The translations under genes were made by a program, and so were the position numbers. The notes beneath the pieces are model-generated. The model made no database searches. It was not told the origin of the DNA and saw only the letters and a program-made list of their open reading frames with translations. A DNA stretch of 64,000 nt, from assembly GCA_963931085.1 (NCBI GenBank), contig OZ006973.1, forward strand, positions 1,116,001 to 1,180,000, written 5' to 3'. Shown piece after piece: positions 17,208-27,023 of the stretch; the first letter of the stretch is position 1, and each line of letters starts with the position of its first letter. This DNA is from UMGS1994 sp944386155 (GTDB lineage Bacteria; Bacillota; Clostridia; TANB77; CAG-508).

Positions 17208-18732
17208 TTAAAATTTAATCATTATAGTAGTATCATCATATTGCAAAGTTTTTGTAGTTCTGTCATAATCTTTAATCTTATAAGTCTCTGTTCCCTCTAC
17301 TATTACTGATGTTTGTCTTGTAATTGCATTATACATGTAAATACCTTTTCCTTGTATATTATATATTAAATGGCTATCATCAGCCCATATATAATCATTC
17401 ATTATAATGGTGTCATCTAAAGTATTGTCAGGATATTCACCTGTTTTACATCTAATATTTATATTATTCTTTCTCTCGTCTTCTGTTGAAACTCTTCCAT
17501 ATTCTACTGCAAATATATTACTAAATTGTAGTTCTTCATTTGAAGAGTCATCTGCAATAGTTCCAAAAACTAATTTTCTATTTTTTTCATTTTCTAATAT
17601 TAAACTTTGGTTTACTTTATAAGTTAAATCAAAATAATCAGGTTGTTCTTCTTTAAATTTTCCATTGTAATTTTCATATATCTGTATTCCTTCTGCACTA
17701 CTTGAAGAAAATGATATCTTAATACCTCTTAAAGCATAACTAATATCTAAAAAGTATGTATCATAATCATAATTTGTATAATCAGGCCATATGTCTGTAA
17801 GTTTATCAATAAGTTCATTTAATTTGTTTTCATCATCACTCTCGTTATATTCTTTAACAATTTCTTCAAAGTCTGTATATGTATCTTTTGAATAATTATA
17901 GTTAGGATATACTGATATTTCATCTGTTGAGAAGAATATATAAAAATCTTTTGTTTTATATCCGAAGTATTCCTGTTGAAGTATAAGGAGCTGTTCCAAA
18001 TCTATTTTCTATAGAATCTAGATTTGTTCCAACTTTTATTCCTGATATAACATCTTTTTGATATTTATCATTAAATACTATGTTAAATACTTTTTTACTT
18101 ATATTCCTAATTTCTATTCCTTCTTCAAAATATATATCATACTTTTTAAATGTTGATTCTTTTGTTCCTAAATTGACATTTGAAGGATTCCAATTATTAT
18201 TTATTAAATTTGTAAGTTCTATAGAAGATACTGACATATTTATTGGAGTAACTTCTAAAGGTTTTTGTTTAGCATATTCTGAAAGTAACTTTCTAAAATA
18301 TTCTTCTTTTGTAACATCATTTATATAAACACTTTCTACAGAACCATTACTGCATTTTATCTTTACAGTAATTTCTCTGGATTCATCTATTAATCTTACA
18401 CTTAAATATCCTGTTTCATTTGCTATAGAATCACATACTGTTCCATAATAAGGCTCTGAAGATATGCCATCTACAACTGGATCTCTTCCAAATTTTAAAT
18501 ATATGTCTATATCATATCCTTCTTCAGTAGATTCTGTGTCTGATATGTATTCACATCCATTTTTTTCTACTAATTCTTTTATTGATATTTCTACTTGTTT
18601 AACACTTGGAACTTCTGTGTTTTTAGTAATTACAGCAGCAATTAACGCTGATACAAAAGCAAATACTATAACTGAAATAATAATTATTACTTTCGTTTTT
18701 TTATCTAATTTTATTCTCTTTTTTTTCTTCAC
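17208..18732 (-). CDS. Membrane-anchored protein, reading frame shifts +1 at an in-frame CGG (17962-17964)
   Basis: Frame A starts at GTG 18732 (AAGGAG seven bases upstream) and has one membrane anchor (about residues 12-36). It runs through ISGIKVGTNLDSIENRFG to STGIL, then meets CGG-ATA-TAA. Skipping the C at 17964 continues as GYKTKDFYIFFS for 251 more residues, ending at 17208, with no start codon or ribosome binding site of its own apart from a TTG inside the overlap. The joined protein is 507 residues (256+251). It has an extracellular domain with a G-x-x-x-x-x-I-x-x-x-x-G pattern but no recognised family. It is the first gene of an operon with the NlpC/VirB6-like fusion and sits next to spoIVA. 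It could be read as a pseudogene, but the downstream half is intact. Confidence 0.7.
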
Positions 18733-18885
18733 TTTTCTTCTCCTTAATATTACTCCCTATATATACTATTATATTCCATTTTAGGGTATTTGTACAATAA
18801 AAATCGACTATTTTTTTATATTATTTATATATTTTTTTTATTACATTTTCTTATCATTTTGTAATAAAATTCATCTAAAAAAAGC

Positions 18886-18922
18886 ATAAAGATATATGAC
18901 TTAAAAAGCCATATATCTTTAT
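18886..18922 (-). terminator. spoIVA terminator
   Basis: Fifteen-base arms (18886-18900 and 18908-18922, one G-U wobble), followed on the minus strand by GCTTTTTTT. It abuts the spoIVA stop at 18923. Confidence 0.85.
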
Positions 18923-20401
18923 CTATAAAATTATGCAAATTAGTCCTCCGCTTCCCTCATTTACTATCCTTTGAAGTGTTTCTTGTATCTTATATCTTGC
19001 ATCTTCTGGCATTCTCATAAGTTTATTTTGAAGTCCTTCATTTACGAGTTCGTGAAGATTTTTACCAAATATGTTAGATTCCCATATTTTTTGTTTATCA
19101 TTTTCAAATTCTGATAATAAATATTTAAGTAAATCCTCTGATTGTTTCTCACTTCCCACAATTGGTGATACTTCTGTTTCAGTATCTACTTTAATCATAT
19201 GAATTGATGGTGCTTTTGCTTTTAATTTAACACCATATCTAGATCCTTGTTTTACTATTTCAGGTTCTTCTAAAATCAAATCGTCTATTCCTGGATTTAC
19301 TATACCATATCCTTTTTCTTTTACTTCATGAAGTGCATATTCTATCTTATCATATTGCTTTTTAACTTTAGAAAACTCTGTAATAGTAGAAAATAAATCT
19401 CCTTCATTACTAATATTTACTCCTGTAATATCTGTCAAAACATTATAAAATAAATCATCATCAAGTTCTATTTTTATATTTGCTTCTCCTGTTCCAAGTT
19501 CAATATTCTCGGTAATTGCTTTATTTATTATTTCAACTTTATCTAACTTGTTTTTGCATTCTTCTATATCTTTTAACTTATAAACATTATCAAATACACT
19601 TTTTATACTTTCATATAGATTACTTTTTACTTCATTTGTATCATCTAATCCATCAACCCATCTTGGTAAGTTTATATTTATTCTTTGAATATTAAATTCA
19701 TATAATAAATTAGAAAATATTTTTTCCATATCACTGCTTTTAAGTTCACTGCAATTTACTCTTAAAACTTTAGAATTATACTTTTTCTCTAGTTCTTCAC
19801 TTAGTTTTATACAATCATCACTTTCTGGATTTTCAGAATTTAATAATATAACAAATGGTTTATTAATTGCTTTTAATTCAGATACAACTCTTTCCTCAGC
19901 TTCTATATAATCTTCCCTTTCTATATCTGTAATTGTTCCATCTGTCGTTACTAATATACCAATAGTAGAATGTTCTTCTATTACTTTTTTAGTACCAATT
20001 TCAGCTGCTTTTTCAAAAGGCATTTCTTCTTCAGACCACGGTGTCTTTACCATTCTTGGCATATCATCTTCTAAATATCCAATCGCATTATTTACAAGAT
20101 ATCCAACACAATCAACTAATCTAATTCTCATTTTTACATTATCTGAAAGTTTAATCCCGACAGCTTCATTTGGAATAAACTTAGGTTCAGTTGTCATTAT
20201 CGTTTTTCCACTTGCACTTTGTGGAAGTTCATCTATTGCTCTTTCTTTTTTATATTCATTATCTATATTCGGAAGTACGAATTGCTCCATAAATTTTTTT
20301 ATAAATGTTGACTTTCCAGTTCTTACTGGTCCTACTACTCCCACATATATGTCACCATCTGTTCTTTTTGCAATATCTTGATATATCTTAAAACCTTCCA
20401 T
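18923..20401 (-). CDS. spoIVA: Stage IV sporulation protein A (spore coat morphogenetic ATPase)
   Basis: A 492-residue protein with the characteristic SpoIVA N-terminus MEGFKIYQDIAKRTDGD, Walker A GPVRTGKST (residues 24-32), the RLVDCVGYLV switch region, and the C-terminal GGLICIIL end that binds SpoVM. Known role: it polymerises on the mother-cell side of the forespore membrane using ATP hydrolysis and is the base for coat assembly. The size equals that of known homologues, and the ATG follows AGGAGGTTAT. It is divergent from gerA. A SpoVM-like peptide is encoded at 36047-36124. Confidence 0.97.
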   Translation of the reverse strand: MEGFKIYQDIAKRTDGDIYVGVVGPVRTGKSTFIKKFMEQFVLPNIDNEYKKERAIDELPQSASGKTIMTTEPKFIPNEAVGIKLSDNVKMRIRLVDCVGYLVNNAIGYLEDDMPRMVKTPWSEEEMPFEKAAEIGTKKVIEEHSTIGILVTTDGTITDIEREDYIEAEERVVSELKAINKPFVILLNSENPESDDCIKLSEELEKKYNSKVLRVNCSELKSSDMEKIFSNLLYEFNIQRININLPRWVDGLDDTNEVKSNLYESIKSVFDNVYKLKDIEECKNKLDKVEIINKAITENIELGTGEANIKIELDDDLFYNVLTDITGVNISNEGDLFSTITEFSKVKKQYDKIEYALHEVKEKGYGIVNPGIDDLILEEPEIVKQGSRYGVKLKAKAPSIHMIKVDTETEVSPIVGSEKQSEDLLKYLLSEFENDKQKIWESNIFGKNLHELVNEGLQNKLMRMPEDARYKIQETLQRIVNEGSGGLICIIL

Positions 20402-20474
20402 ATAACCTCCTAATATTTATGTATTTAAACTTTTACTAATGTATATTTGCTATTTTGAATTTTATTCCTAAATT

Positions 20475-20505
20475 TAAATAAATATTTTCTTTTTTGTACA
20501 TACTA
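20475..20505 (+). promoter_or_regulatory. Candidate sigma-G/sigma-E-type promoter for the ger operon
   Basis: TAAATA at 20475-20480 and CATACTA at 20499-20505, with an 18-base spacer, resemble the forespore sigma-G consensus (TGAATA, CATACTA). It lies 31 bases before the gerA start, in keeping with known sigma-G control of germinant receptor operons. Confidence 0.5.
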
Positions 20506-20535
20506 CATTTAAATATATGGAGGATAAAAAAATTT

Positions 20536-22231
20536 ATGAATTTTAAAAAAAGATTTTCTGAAATATTTTCTTACCATAATACAAAAACATACTCATACAC
20601 ATTATCAGAGACTCAAGTATCAAATAATATAAATCCTGATTTAGAAATAAATACAAATAAACATATAAGCACCTCTTTAAAAGAAACAAAAAACTTTATA
20701 ACAGTAAAATATAATGTTTTGATAAATAGTGATATTGTATTAAGACCATTAAATATTAACATTAAAGGGAATAATTATTCTGCACTTATTTTTTATATTG
20801 ACGGTATGACTGATTCTGACAATATCAATAACTATGTATTAAAACCGTTGATGATGAAAAATCAAAATAATATGTTTAAAGAAATTAATAATAAAAATAA
20901 TGATAATAACAATAGTAATAATAATATCAATAATGTAAATAAGTCTAATTTGCAAACAATATCAAATTATGTATTTAATTCATTAATTCCTCAAAACAGT
21001 GTTAAAATGTCTTCTGTTTTTGAAGAAGTTTTTTTAGCAGTAAATACTGGATTTACAGCTCTATTTATAGATACTCTTGATGCTTGTTTTTTAATAGAAG
21101 CTAAAGGGTTTGATTCTAGAAGTGTTGAAAAACCAAGTAATGAAGTTGTTATTCGTGGTTCTCAAGAAGGTTTTGTTGAAAATATTAGAACTAATACTTC
21201 TATGTTAAGACGTTTAATTAATAATGAAAACTTAATAATAGAGAAATTATCTGTTGGTAAAATTTCAAAAACTGATATTTCTCTATGTTATATGAAAAAT
21301 ATTACTAATGATGATCTAGTAAATGAAGTTAGATATAGAATAAATAATTTAAAAATTGATTCTTTATTAAATTCAGATACTTTAGATAGGCTTCTTCAAG
21401 ATAATACATCTGCTCTTTTTCCTGAACTTCTTGCAACAGAAAGACCAGATAGAGCTTCAACTAGTCTTTTAGAAGGAAGAGTTGTAATTTTAGTAAATGG
21501 ATCTCCTTATGCACTTATTGCTCCAGCAATATTTATTGATTTCTTATCTTCACCAGAAGATTTAAATGAAAAACACCAATTTTCAAATCTTATTAAATTC
21601 ATTAGACTAATTGCCTTTGTGATTTCAATTCTCCTTCCTGGGCTTTATGTAGCAATTATAAACTATCATCAAGAATTAATACCAACAGATTTAGTTTTTG
21701 CGATTGCTGCTGGAAGAAAATCAATACCTTTTCCTGTAATATTTGAAATATTAATTATGGAAATATCTTTTGAATTAATACGTGAAGCAAGCTTAAGAAT
21801 TCCTTCTCCAATTGGATCTACTGTCCGGTATAATTGGTGGTCTCATTTTAGGAGAAGCTGCAGTATCTGCAAATATAGTAAGTCCAATTCTAATAATAGT
21901 AGTTGCAATCACTGGAATATGTTCTTTTGCAATTCCAGATTATTCGTTAGTATTTTGTCTTAGAATTTTTAGGTTTGTATATATAATTCTTGGATTTATG
22001 GCAGGATTTTTAGGAATTAGTCTAGGAATCTTTTTAGAACTAATATATTTAAATAACATGAAATCTTTTGGAGTATCGTATTTTTCTCCTTATGTTCCTT
22101 CTGGAAATAAAAATACAATAAATACGTTTTTTTCAAATCCAATATGGAAAATTGAAAAAAGAAGTGATTTCTTAAACACCAAAAGACCTGTAAGTGAAGA
22201 AAATATTAGTATGAAATGGAAAGAGAAATAA
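20536..22231 (+). CDS. gerA: Spore germination receptor subunit A, reading frame shifts +1 at CGG (21826-21828)
   Basis: The ATG at 20536 (GGAGG upstream) starts MNFKKRFSEIF. Frame 1 encodes the GerA soluble domain (EVFLAVNTGFTALFIDTLDACF, then EKPSNEVVIRGSQEGF, RTNTSMLRR, DRLLQD and PELLATERPDR) and the first membrane helices to RIPSPIGSTV. It then meets CGG, and the zero frame becomes nonsense ending at 21963. Dropping the C at 21826 restores GIIGGLILGEAAVSANIVSPILI, exactly the next conserved GerA helix, to a stop at 22231. The joined protein is 564 residues. N-terminally it has an N-rich linker (about residues 115-150). GerA is the membrane subunit of nutrient germinant receptors, made in the forespore. 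Confidence 0.88.
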
Positions 22232-22246
22232 TATAGGAGGGATAAG

Positions 22247-23390
22247 ATGAAATCAGATAATAAAATTGGTAAAAAAGAAGCTATTTATTTTTTGCTAATT
22301 TTAATAATTAATCAAATAATATTAAATATTCCCAAAGCAATAATTCAAAAGACTTCTACAGGATCAATAATCAATATATTAGAAGTAGGTCTAATTGCTT
22401 TTATTATGGCTTTGATTATATGTAAATGTTTCAAAAATTTCCAAAATTCTGATATTATAGATATTTCAGAGTATTTGGGTGGAAAATTTTTAAAATCTAT
22501 AATTGGGAGTTGTTATATTATCTTTTTTGCTCTAATTATATGTACAATAATTCTAAAATTTATAAGTATTATAAAAGTTATATATTTTCCTAAAGCTCCC
22601 CATATATATGTTTTTCTATTTTTCTTTATTGCAATTTCTGTAGCAAATTTCTTTGGTAAAAGACCAATTTTAAAAACTAATGCAATAATTGTACCAGTAA
22701 TTATTTTTAGTTTAATCGTAATATTTTTTGGCGTAAGTCGGACACATTAATGTAAATAGATTATTTCCTATCTTTGGAGATAATCTAAACCAAACATTTA
22801 TATTAGGACTCTCTAATATCCATGCTTTTAATATAATAACTTATCTTTTATTTTTAATGCCACTTTTAAAAGAAAAGAAAGACTTTAAAAAAGTAACAAT
22901 AATATCTATGATACTTTCAATTATATTTTTATTATTTATCACAACAACTCTAATACTTACATTCCCTTTTATTATAAAAAGTGAAGAAATGATGTCTGCA
23001 TATTTATTAGTAAGGATTTTAGAATTTGGAGTATTTTTTCAAAGAATGGATGCTTTATTTATATTTCTTTGGATAATATCTGTTTTTTCTTATCTAAGTA
23101 TAAATTTAATGCTAATATTAAATATCTTTTCAAAAATAACAAATATATCTAACCAAAAACAAATGTCATTTTGTTTTAGTAGTATTTTATTTGGAATATG
23201 CCTTTTACTGAATAATCAATATATATTAAACTTACTGAACGGACCAATCTATAAATATTCAATATTAATTTTAGTATTTTTAGCAAGTTTTGTAATATTA
23301 CTTTTAGCTAATCTTAAGCACTTATTAAAAAACATAAGAAAAAATAAATTATATAAAAATAATAAAAAACAAAATATATTATCTCGTTAA
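22247..23390 (+). CDS. gerB: Spore germination receptor subunit B, reading frame shifts +1 at CGG (22739-22741)
   Basis: ATG 22247 follows AGGAGGGATAAG, 15 bases after gerA. The first 164 codons give the N-terminal membrane helices of an APC-type GerB permease, ending IFFGVS. Next comes in-frame CGG-ACA-CAT-TAA. Skipping the C at 22739 gives GHINVNRLFPIFGDN, the conserved GerB segment after helix 5, and stays open to 23390. The joined protein is 380 residues, near the usual 365. GerB binds the germinant in known receptors. Without the shift the product would be half a transporter. Confidence 0.88.
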
Positions 23391-23417
23391 TATTATCGAA
23401 AATGTTAATAATTAAAT

Positions 23418-23453
23418 AAATTAAAATAAAATTATTTAAATTTATTTTAATTT
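23418..23453. repeat. AT-rich inverted repeat before gerC
   Basis: Perfect 13-base arms (23418-23430 and 23441-23453) around a 10-base loop, in the 98-base gerB-gerC gap. It is not followed by a T-run. It could modulate gerC translation or processing. Confidence 0.4.
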
Positions 23454-23488
23454 AAACAATAAAATTTAAAAAAGCTTTTGGAGGAAAA

Positions 23489-24631
23489 ATGTTAAAGAAA
23501 AAATTTATAATTGGAACTTTAATTTTACTTGTTATAATTGCATTTTTAGAATCTTATGATGTAAGAGGTGTTGAAGAACTATCATATGTTATTGCAATTG
23601 GTATTGATGTATCAGAAGAAAATGAAAATAATATTATACTAACCGTACAAGTTGCAACAACTAAACCTCAAGAAAGTGGTGGTACTTCTAGCTTAGAAAC
23701 TAATCTTTTATCTGTTGAAACAGATTCTATAGGACTTGGATTTAACATTTTAAATACTCTATCTACAAATGAGTTAAATCTATCACATTGTTCTGCAATC
23801 GTATTTTCTGAAGAGCTTGCAAAAAAAGGTATTGAACCACATTTTGATAATTTAGCAAATAATATTGAAATTAGACCAACAGCAACAATAATTGTTGCTA
23901 ACAATACAGCACAAGAATTTTTAGTATCTACATCTGAATCAGAAGATATCTCTGCAGATTTTTATAATTCATTTATCGAATCTTCTGAAACTACATCATA
24001 TATACCAGATGCATCACTATCATCTTTTTATAGTGCATTACATGATGATGTTATACAGCCATCTTGTGTATATGGCTTTTCTGATGGAAGTAATATCGAA
24101 AACATTGGACTTGCAGCATTTAAAGGAGATAAATATATTGGAAGATTATCTGGAATCCAAACTATAATCCATAATATTTTAACAAATAAATTAGATAGTG
24201 CTACTTTATCTTTACTTTCTCCTATAGATAATAAATCTATTATTAATATTAAATTATCTCTTGCCAAAAATACTGATATTAATATTTCTTATAATGAATC
24301 TACAAAAATTCCTAATATTGAATGTAGTATTAATTTAGAAGGAAAAATATTATCTGCTGCGACTAATTATGCATTTAATAATTCTGATGACTTAAATAGG
24401 CTTAAAATGGCTATTAATAATAAAATTGCATATGAAACAAATAATTACTTAAAAAAGATCTCTTACGAATATAATAGTGATATAGTCGGTTTCTTTGGAT
24501 ATTTGAAAAGACATTTTTTAACTTATGATGAACTAAAAAATATAAAATGGGATGAAAGTTTTAAAAATGCTACATTTAATATTAACTCAAATATTGAACT
24601 TACATCTAATTATTTATTTCCGAGAATATAA
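23489..24631 (+). CDS. gerC: Spore germination receptor subunit C (Ger(x)C family)
   Basis: A 380-residue protein with an N-terminal signal/anchor. The Ger(x)C opening block is intact: YDVRGVEELSYVIAIGIDVS, ILTVQVATTK, then the LNLSHCSAIVFSEELAKKGI region. Known GerC proteins are lipoproteins; here the lipobox cysteine is not evident near residues 18-25, so anchoring is probably by the N-terminal helix. It is intact, unlike gerA and gerB, and contains no in-frame CGG. GGAGG precedes the ATG. Confidence 0.88.
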   Translation: MLKKKFIIGTLILLVIIAFLESYDVRGVEELSYVIAIGIDVSEENENNIILTVQVATTKPQESGGTSSLETNLLSVETDSIGLGFNILNTLSTNELNLSHCSAIVFSEELAKKGIEPHFDNLANNIEIRPTATIIVANNTAQEFLVSTSESEDISADFYNSFIESSETTSYIPDASLSSFYSALHDDVIQPSCVYGFSDGSNIENIGLAAFKGDKYIGRLSGIQTIIHNILTNKLDSATLSLLSPIDNKSIINIKLSLAKNTDINISYNESTKIPNIECSINLEGKILSAATNYAFNNSDDLNRLKMAINNKIAYETNNYLKKISYEYNSDIVGFFGYLKRHFLTYDELKNIKWDESFKNATFNINSNIELTSNYLFPRI

Positions 24632-24645
24632 AAAAGGAGTTTTTT

Positions 24646-24813
24646 ATGAATATAATCGTTTTACTTTTAACTCTCTGGATATTTTTTAAAACAGTTAGTT
24701 ATGGAGTATTTGAATATCAAGAAAACAATAATAAAATAGGAGGAGTAATTATATTTATACTTTCTAGTGTATCATTACTTCTCCCAAATGCTGTAGTATT
24801 TATTAATTATTAA
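24646..24813 (+). CDS. 55-residue membrane protein, fourth gene of the ger operon
   Basis: ATG 24646 with AAAAAGGAG upstream, 14 bases after gerC. It encodes two hydrophobic helices (MNIIVLLLTLWIFF and GGVIIFILSSVSLLLPN) separated by YGVFEYQENNNK. Small two-helix proteins are known as extra subunits of some germinant receptors (GerD-like or D-type subunits of about 60-80 residues), and its position fits that role. The assignment is inference. Confidence 0.6.
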   Translation: MNIIVLLLTLWIFFKTVSYGVFEYQENNNKIGGVIIFILSSVSLLLPNAVVFINY

Positions 24814-24894
24814 AATTTTTAAAATACTTCTTAAAAAGATAAAAATAAATGTAAACTCTTTTTCTAGTCTACATTTATTCTATAAATTTAATGT

Positions 24895-24940
24895 AAAATC
24901 ATTATTATAGTAATAATTATAATAATGATTTTTTATTGTT
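24895..24940 (+). terminator. ger operon terminator
   Basis: Perfect 14-base arms (24895-24908 and 24919-24932) followed by TTTTATTGTTTTTC. A second weaker hairpin lies just upstream at about 24843-24878. Confidence 0.8.
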
Positions 24941-24980
24941 TTTCATTTCTTTATTATTTTTATTGTTTTTTAAGTATTTT

Positions 24981-25370
24981 TTATTTTATTTTTTCTAGTA
25001 ATTCTTCTTTTTTCTTGTTATATTCCTCTTCTGTAATTGCTCCGCTATCCATTAATTCTTTTAATTTTGATATTTTTTCAGTTGCATCTGAAGAAGTTTT
25101 TTCTGCTTCTTTCTTTTTCTTTTCTTTAGCTAGAGTATGAAAGAAAACAAATTGTAATCCTCCAACTATAAATAAAACTCCACCTACGTTTACCATTGTA
25201 TTTCCCATTTCGTGTTCATCTTCAAGAGCTTCTTCTGCTGACATAGCCCATTGATTATCTACATCACTTAGTGTATATGATGTTTTTTCAAGCCCTTTAA
25301 TTAAACAAGGAATACCTATACCCCAACATATTATTAATATAATTAATTGACCAGATATAAACTTTTTCAT
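24981..25370 (-). CDS. SHOCT-domain membrane protein
   Basis: A 129-residue protein from ATG 25370 (AGGAGGAG seven bases upstream). Two membrane helices (about 7-27 and 58-80) flank a short acidic loop. A cytoplasmic KKKKEAEK stretch leads to a clear C-terminal SHOCT domain: KLKELMDSGAITEEEYNKKK. SHOCT domains are oligomerisation or targeting tails; the function of this protein is unknown. Confidence 0.75.
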   Translation of the reverse strand: MKKFISGQLIILIICWGIGIPCLIKGLEKTSYTLSDVDNQWAMSAEEALEDEHEMGNTMVNVGGVLFIVGGLQFVFFHTLAKEKKKKEAEKTSSDATEKISKLKELMDSGAITEEEYNKKKEELLEKIK

Positions 25371-25429
25371 CACTATACTCCTCCTATATTCTTCAACTTT
25401 TTATTATTTATACTTATTAAAAGCAATAA

Positions 25430-25465
25430 ATAATAAAAAAATAAGAGCATAAACAAAAATGCTCT
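25430..25465 (-). terminator. rpmE terminator
   Basis: AGAGCAT (25444-25450) pairs with ATGCTCT (25459-25465); the minus strand then reads TATTTTTTTATT. Confidence 0.8.
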
Positions 25466-25472
25466 ATATTTT

Positions 25473-25673
25473 TTATTGTAAACCATATTTTTTTCTAAAT
25501 TTATCTGCTCTACCACCAGTTGTTTCTCTTTTTAAGTTACCTGTCCAGTATGGATGACATTTAGAACAGATATCTACTTTCATATCAGCTTTAGTTGAAT
25601 TTGTTTCTATAACATTTCCACAAGCACATGTTATTGTTGCTGCAGTATAATTTGGGTGTATTCCTTCTTTCAT
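25473..25673 (-). CDS. rpmE: 50S ribosomal protein L31, zinc-binding type
   Basis: A 66-residue L31 starting MKEGIHPNY at ATG 25673 (AGAGGTG upstream; the in-frame GTG four codons earlier lies inside the ribosome binding site). The zinc ligands C-A-C and C-S-K-C are kept (ITCACGNV, ICSKCHPYW), which marks the Zn-replete RpmE rather than YtiA-type. It binds at the subunit bridge of the ribosome. The length is normal. Confidence 0.95.
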   Translation of the reverse strand: MKEGIHPNYTAATITCACGNVIETNSTKADMKVDICSKCHPYWTGNLKRETTGGRADKFRKKYGLQ

Positions 25674-25761
25674 CTTGCATTTCACCTCTTTCTTTCCTTA
25701 ATAAAAATATCTTATATATGTTACCATATTAATTTATAATTTTCAATAGTTTTTTTAATTT

Positions 25762-26139
25762 TTATTGAACTGCGTTTGTAGTTCCTTCTATTACAATAGC
25801 ATTTTGAGTGTTTATTTCATTTGGATTCATATTGTTTTGCACTACAATTTGATTTTGAGCAGGATCTACAGTAATTGGTTGACTTATTATATTAACTTGA
25901 TCATTAGTATTTAATTGCTGATTATTTGCATTATTATCAGTTGTTGTTTGACTTTGAGTAGCTTCATCTCCACCAACTAAATTCTTCACAGTTCCATCTA
26001 CTGTATTTATTACATTTGTTACTGTACTTTTTACGTTATCATTGAAAGACACACTTCTTACAAGTTTTGATGTTATATTCGCAAAACAGGCTACTATTAA
26101 AATTATTAAACCAATTCTTTTCCAATTTTTTGCTAGCAT
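25762..26139 (-). CDS. Secreted or anchored N/Q-rich protein, unknown
   Basis: A 125-residue protein with an N-terminal membrane helix (residues about 9-24) and an exported region rich in Asn, Gln and Thr with no Cys beyond the helix. No catalytic motif is present. It is monocistronic between rpmE and the nucleotidase gene. Confidence 0.6.
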   Translation of the reverse strand: MLAKNWKRIGLIILIVACFANITSKLVRSVSFNDNVKSTVTNVINTVDGTVKNLVGGDEATQSQTTTDNNANNQQLNTNDQVNIISQPITVDPAQNQIVVQNNMNPNEINTQNAIVIEGTTNAVQ

Positions 26140-26251
26140 CTATGTATCTCCTCCCACTTATTATAAACAGTACATAATATATTATACTACAAATTAGAGT
26201 TTTGTCAATTGTACTAATACAATAAAACAACTTAAAAATAGCATAATATTA

Positions 26252-26860
26252 TCATATAGTCATCAAAGATTTTTTATATTTTTCTACCTCATCATAAACT
26301 TCTTTCCATGTGCTTACCCTTACAATTTCTTTAGAGTCTATTTTCTCATTCATTTTGGTAGTTATTAATATTGATTTTATTCCGATATCAGTTAACTTTC
26401 TACATGTATCATAACTATCTTCAATACAAAGTTCTATATTATTATCTCTAAAAAATGTCACTTTATCATTAATATGTAAATGCAAACCATCATATGGAAC
26501 ATTATATTTTGATAAACTTTCTTTAGTTATTCTTTCTGTATCACAACCTTCTACATCCATAAGTCTAGCTGTAACAAAACAAATTGTATCACCCTCATCT
26601 TTTAAACTCTTAATTGCTACATCTGCACCTGGCATTAGAACACATTCTTCAAGCACATTTTTGTAGTATTTTCTAAAAAACGCATATTTAATTTCATCAT
26701 CCCATTTATATAAAGCCTTTAAATAATATCTATCTCTTATCATTCCAAAACTATCTTTATTTACTTTTCCTGTTCGTTCTAATTCAAACTTATCTGCATA
26801 TTTAAGCATAGATTTTACAGTAATAAAAGTTGTATCATCTAAGTCAATTCCTATTTTCAT
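26252..26860 (-). CDS. HAD-superfamily 5'-nucleotidase-like protein (NT5C type)
   Basis: A 202-residue protein beginning MKIGIDLDDT, the HAD motif I (D-x-D-D-T). Motif II is in CFVTARLMD, and motif III/IV is in CIEDSYDTC. The cap between (YYLKALYKW...FRKYYKNVLEEC) matches the 5'(3')-deoxyribonucleotidase-like NT5C group. Family members dephosphorylate (deoxy)nucleoside monophosphates. The substrate is not certain. Confidence 0.8.
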   Translation of the reverse strand: MKIGIDLDDTTFITVKSMLKYADKFELERTGKVNKDSFGMIRDRYYLKALYKWDDEIKYAFFRKYYKNVLEECVLMPGADVAIKSLKDEGDTICFVTARLMDVEGCDTERITKESLSKYNVPYDGLHLHINDKVTFFRDNNIELCIEDSYDTCRKLTDIGIKSILITTKMNEKIDSKEIVRVSTWKEVYDEVEKYKKSLMTI

Positions 26861-26919
26861 TTTTTACTCCTATTTTTTTAAAATTATATTACTATTATAG
26901 TATAAATATTAATAAAATT

Positions 26920-26958
26920 AAATAGGTATAATTGATATATAAATACCAACTATACCTA
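26920..26958 (-). terminator. Terminator of the ECF sigma/anti-sigma operon
   Basis: TAGGTATA (26933-26940) pairs with TATACCTA (26951-26958), followed on the minus strand by TTTAATTTTATT. Confidence 0.6.
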
Positions 26959-27023
26959 ATTTTAGTACTTTTTGTCTAATATTGGAAGAGAGGTTAGAAT
27001 AGGTTAGAATTTTTTTATAATTT

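Noticed and set aside
20536..23390. Sporulation loss by pseudogene decay of gerA and gerB
   Set aside because: Both genes are open in the corrected frame to their normal ends with no other stops, gerC and spoIVA are intact, and the same lesion occurs in unrelated genes.
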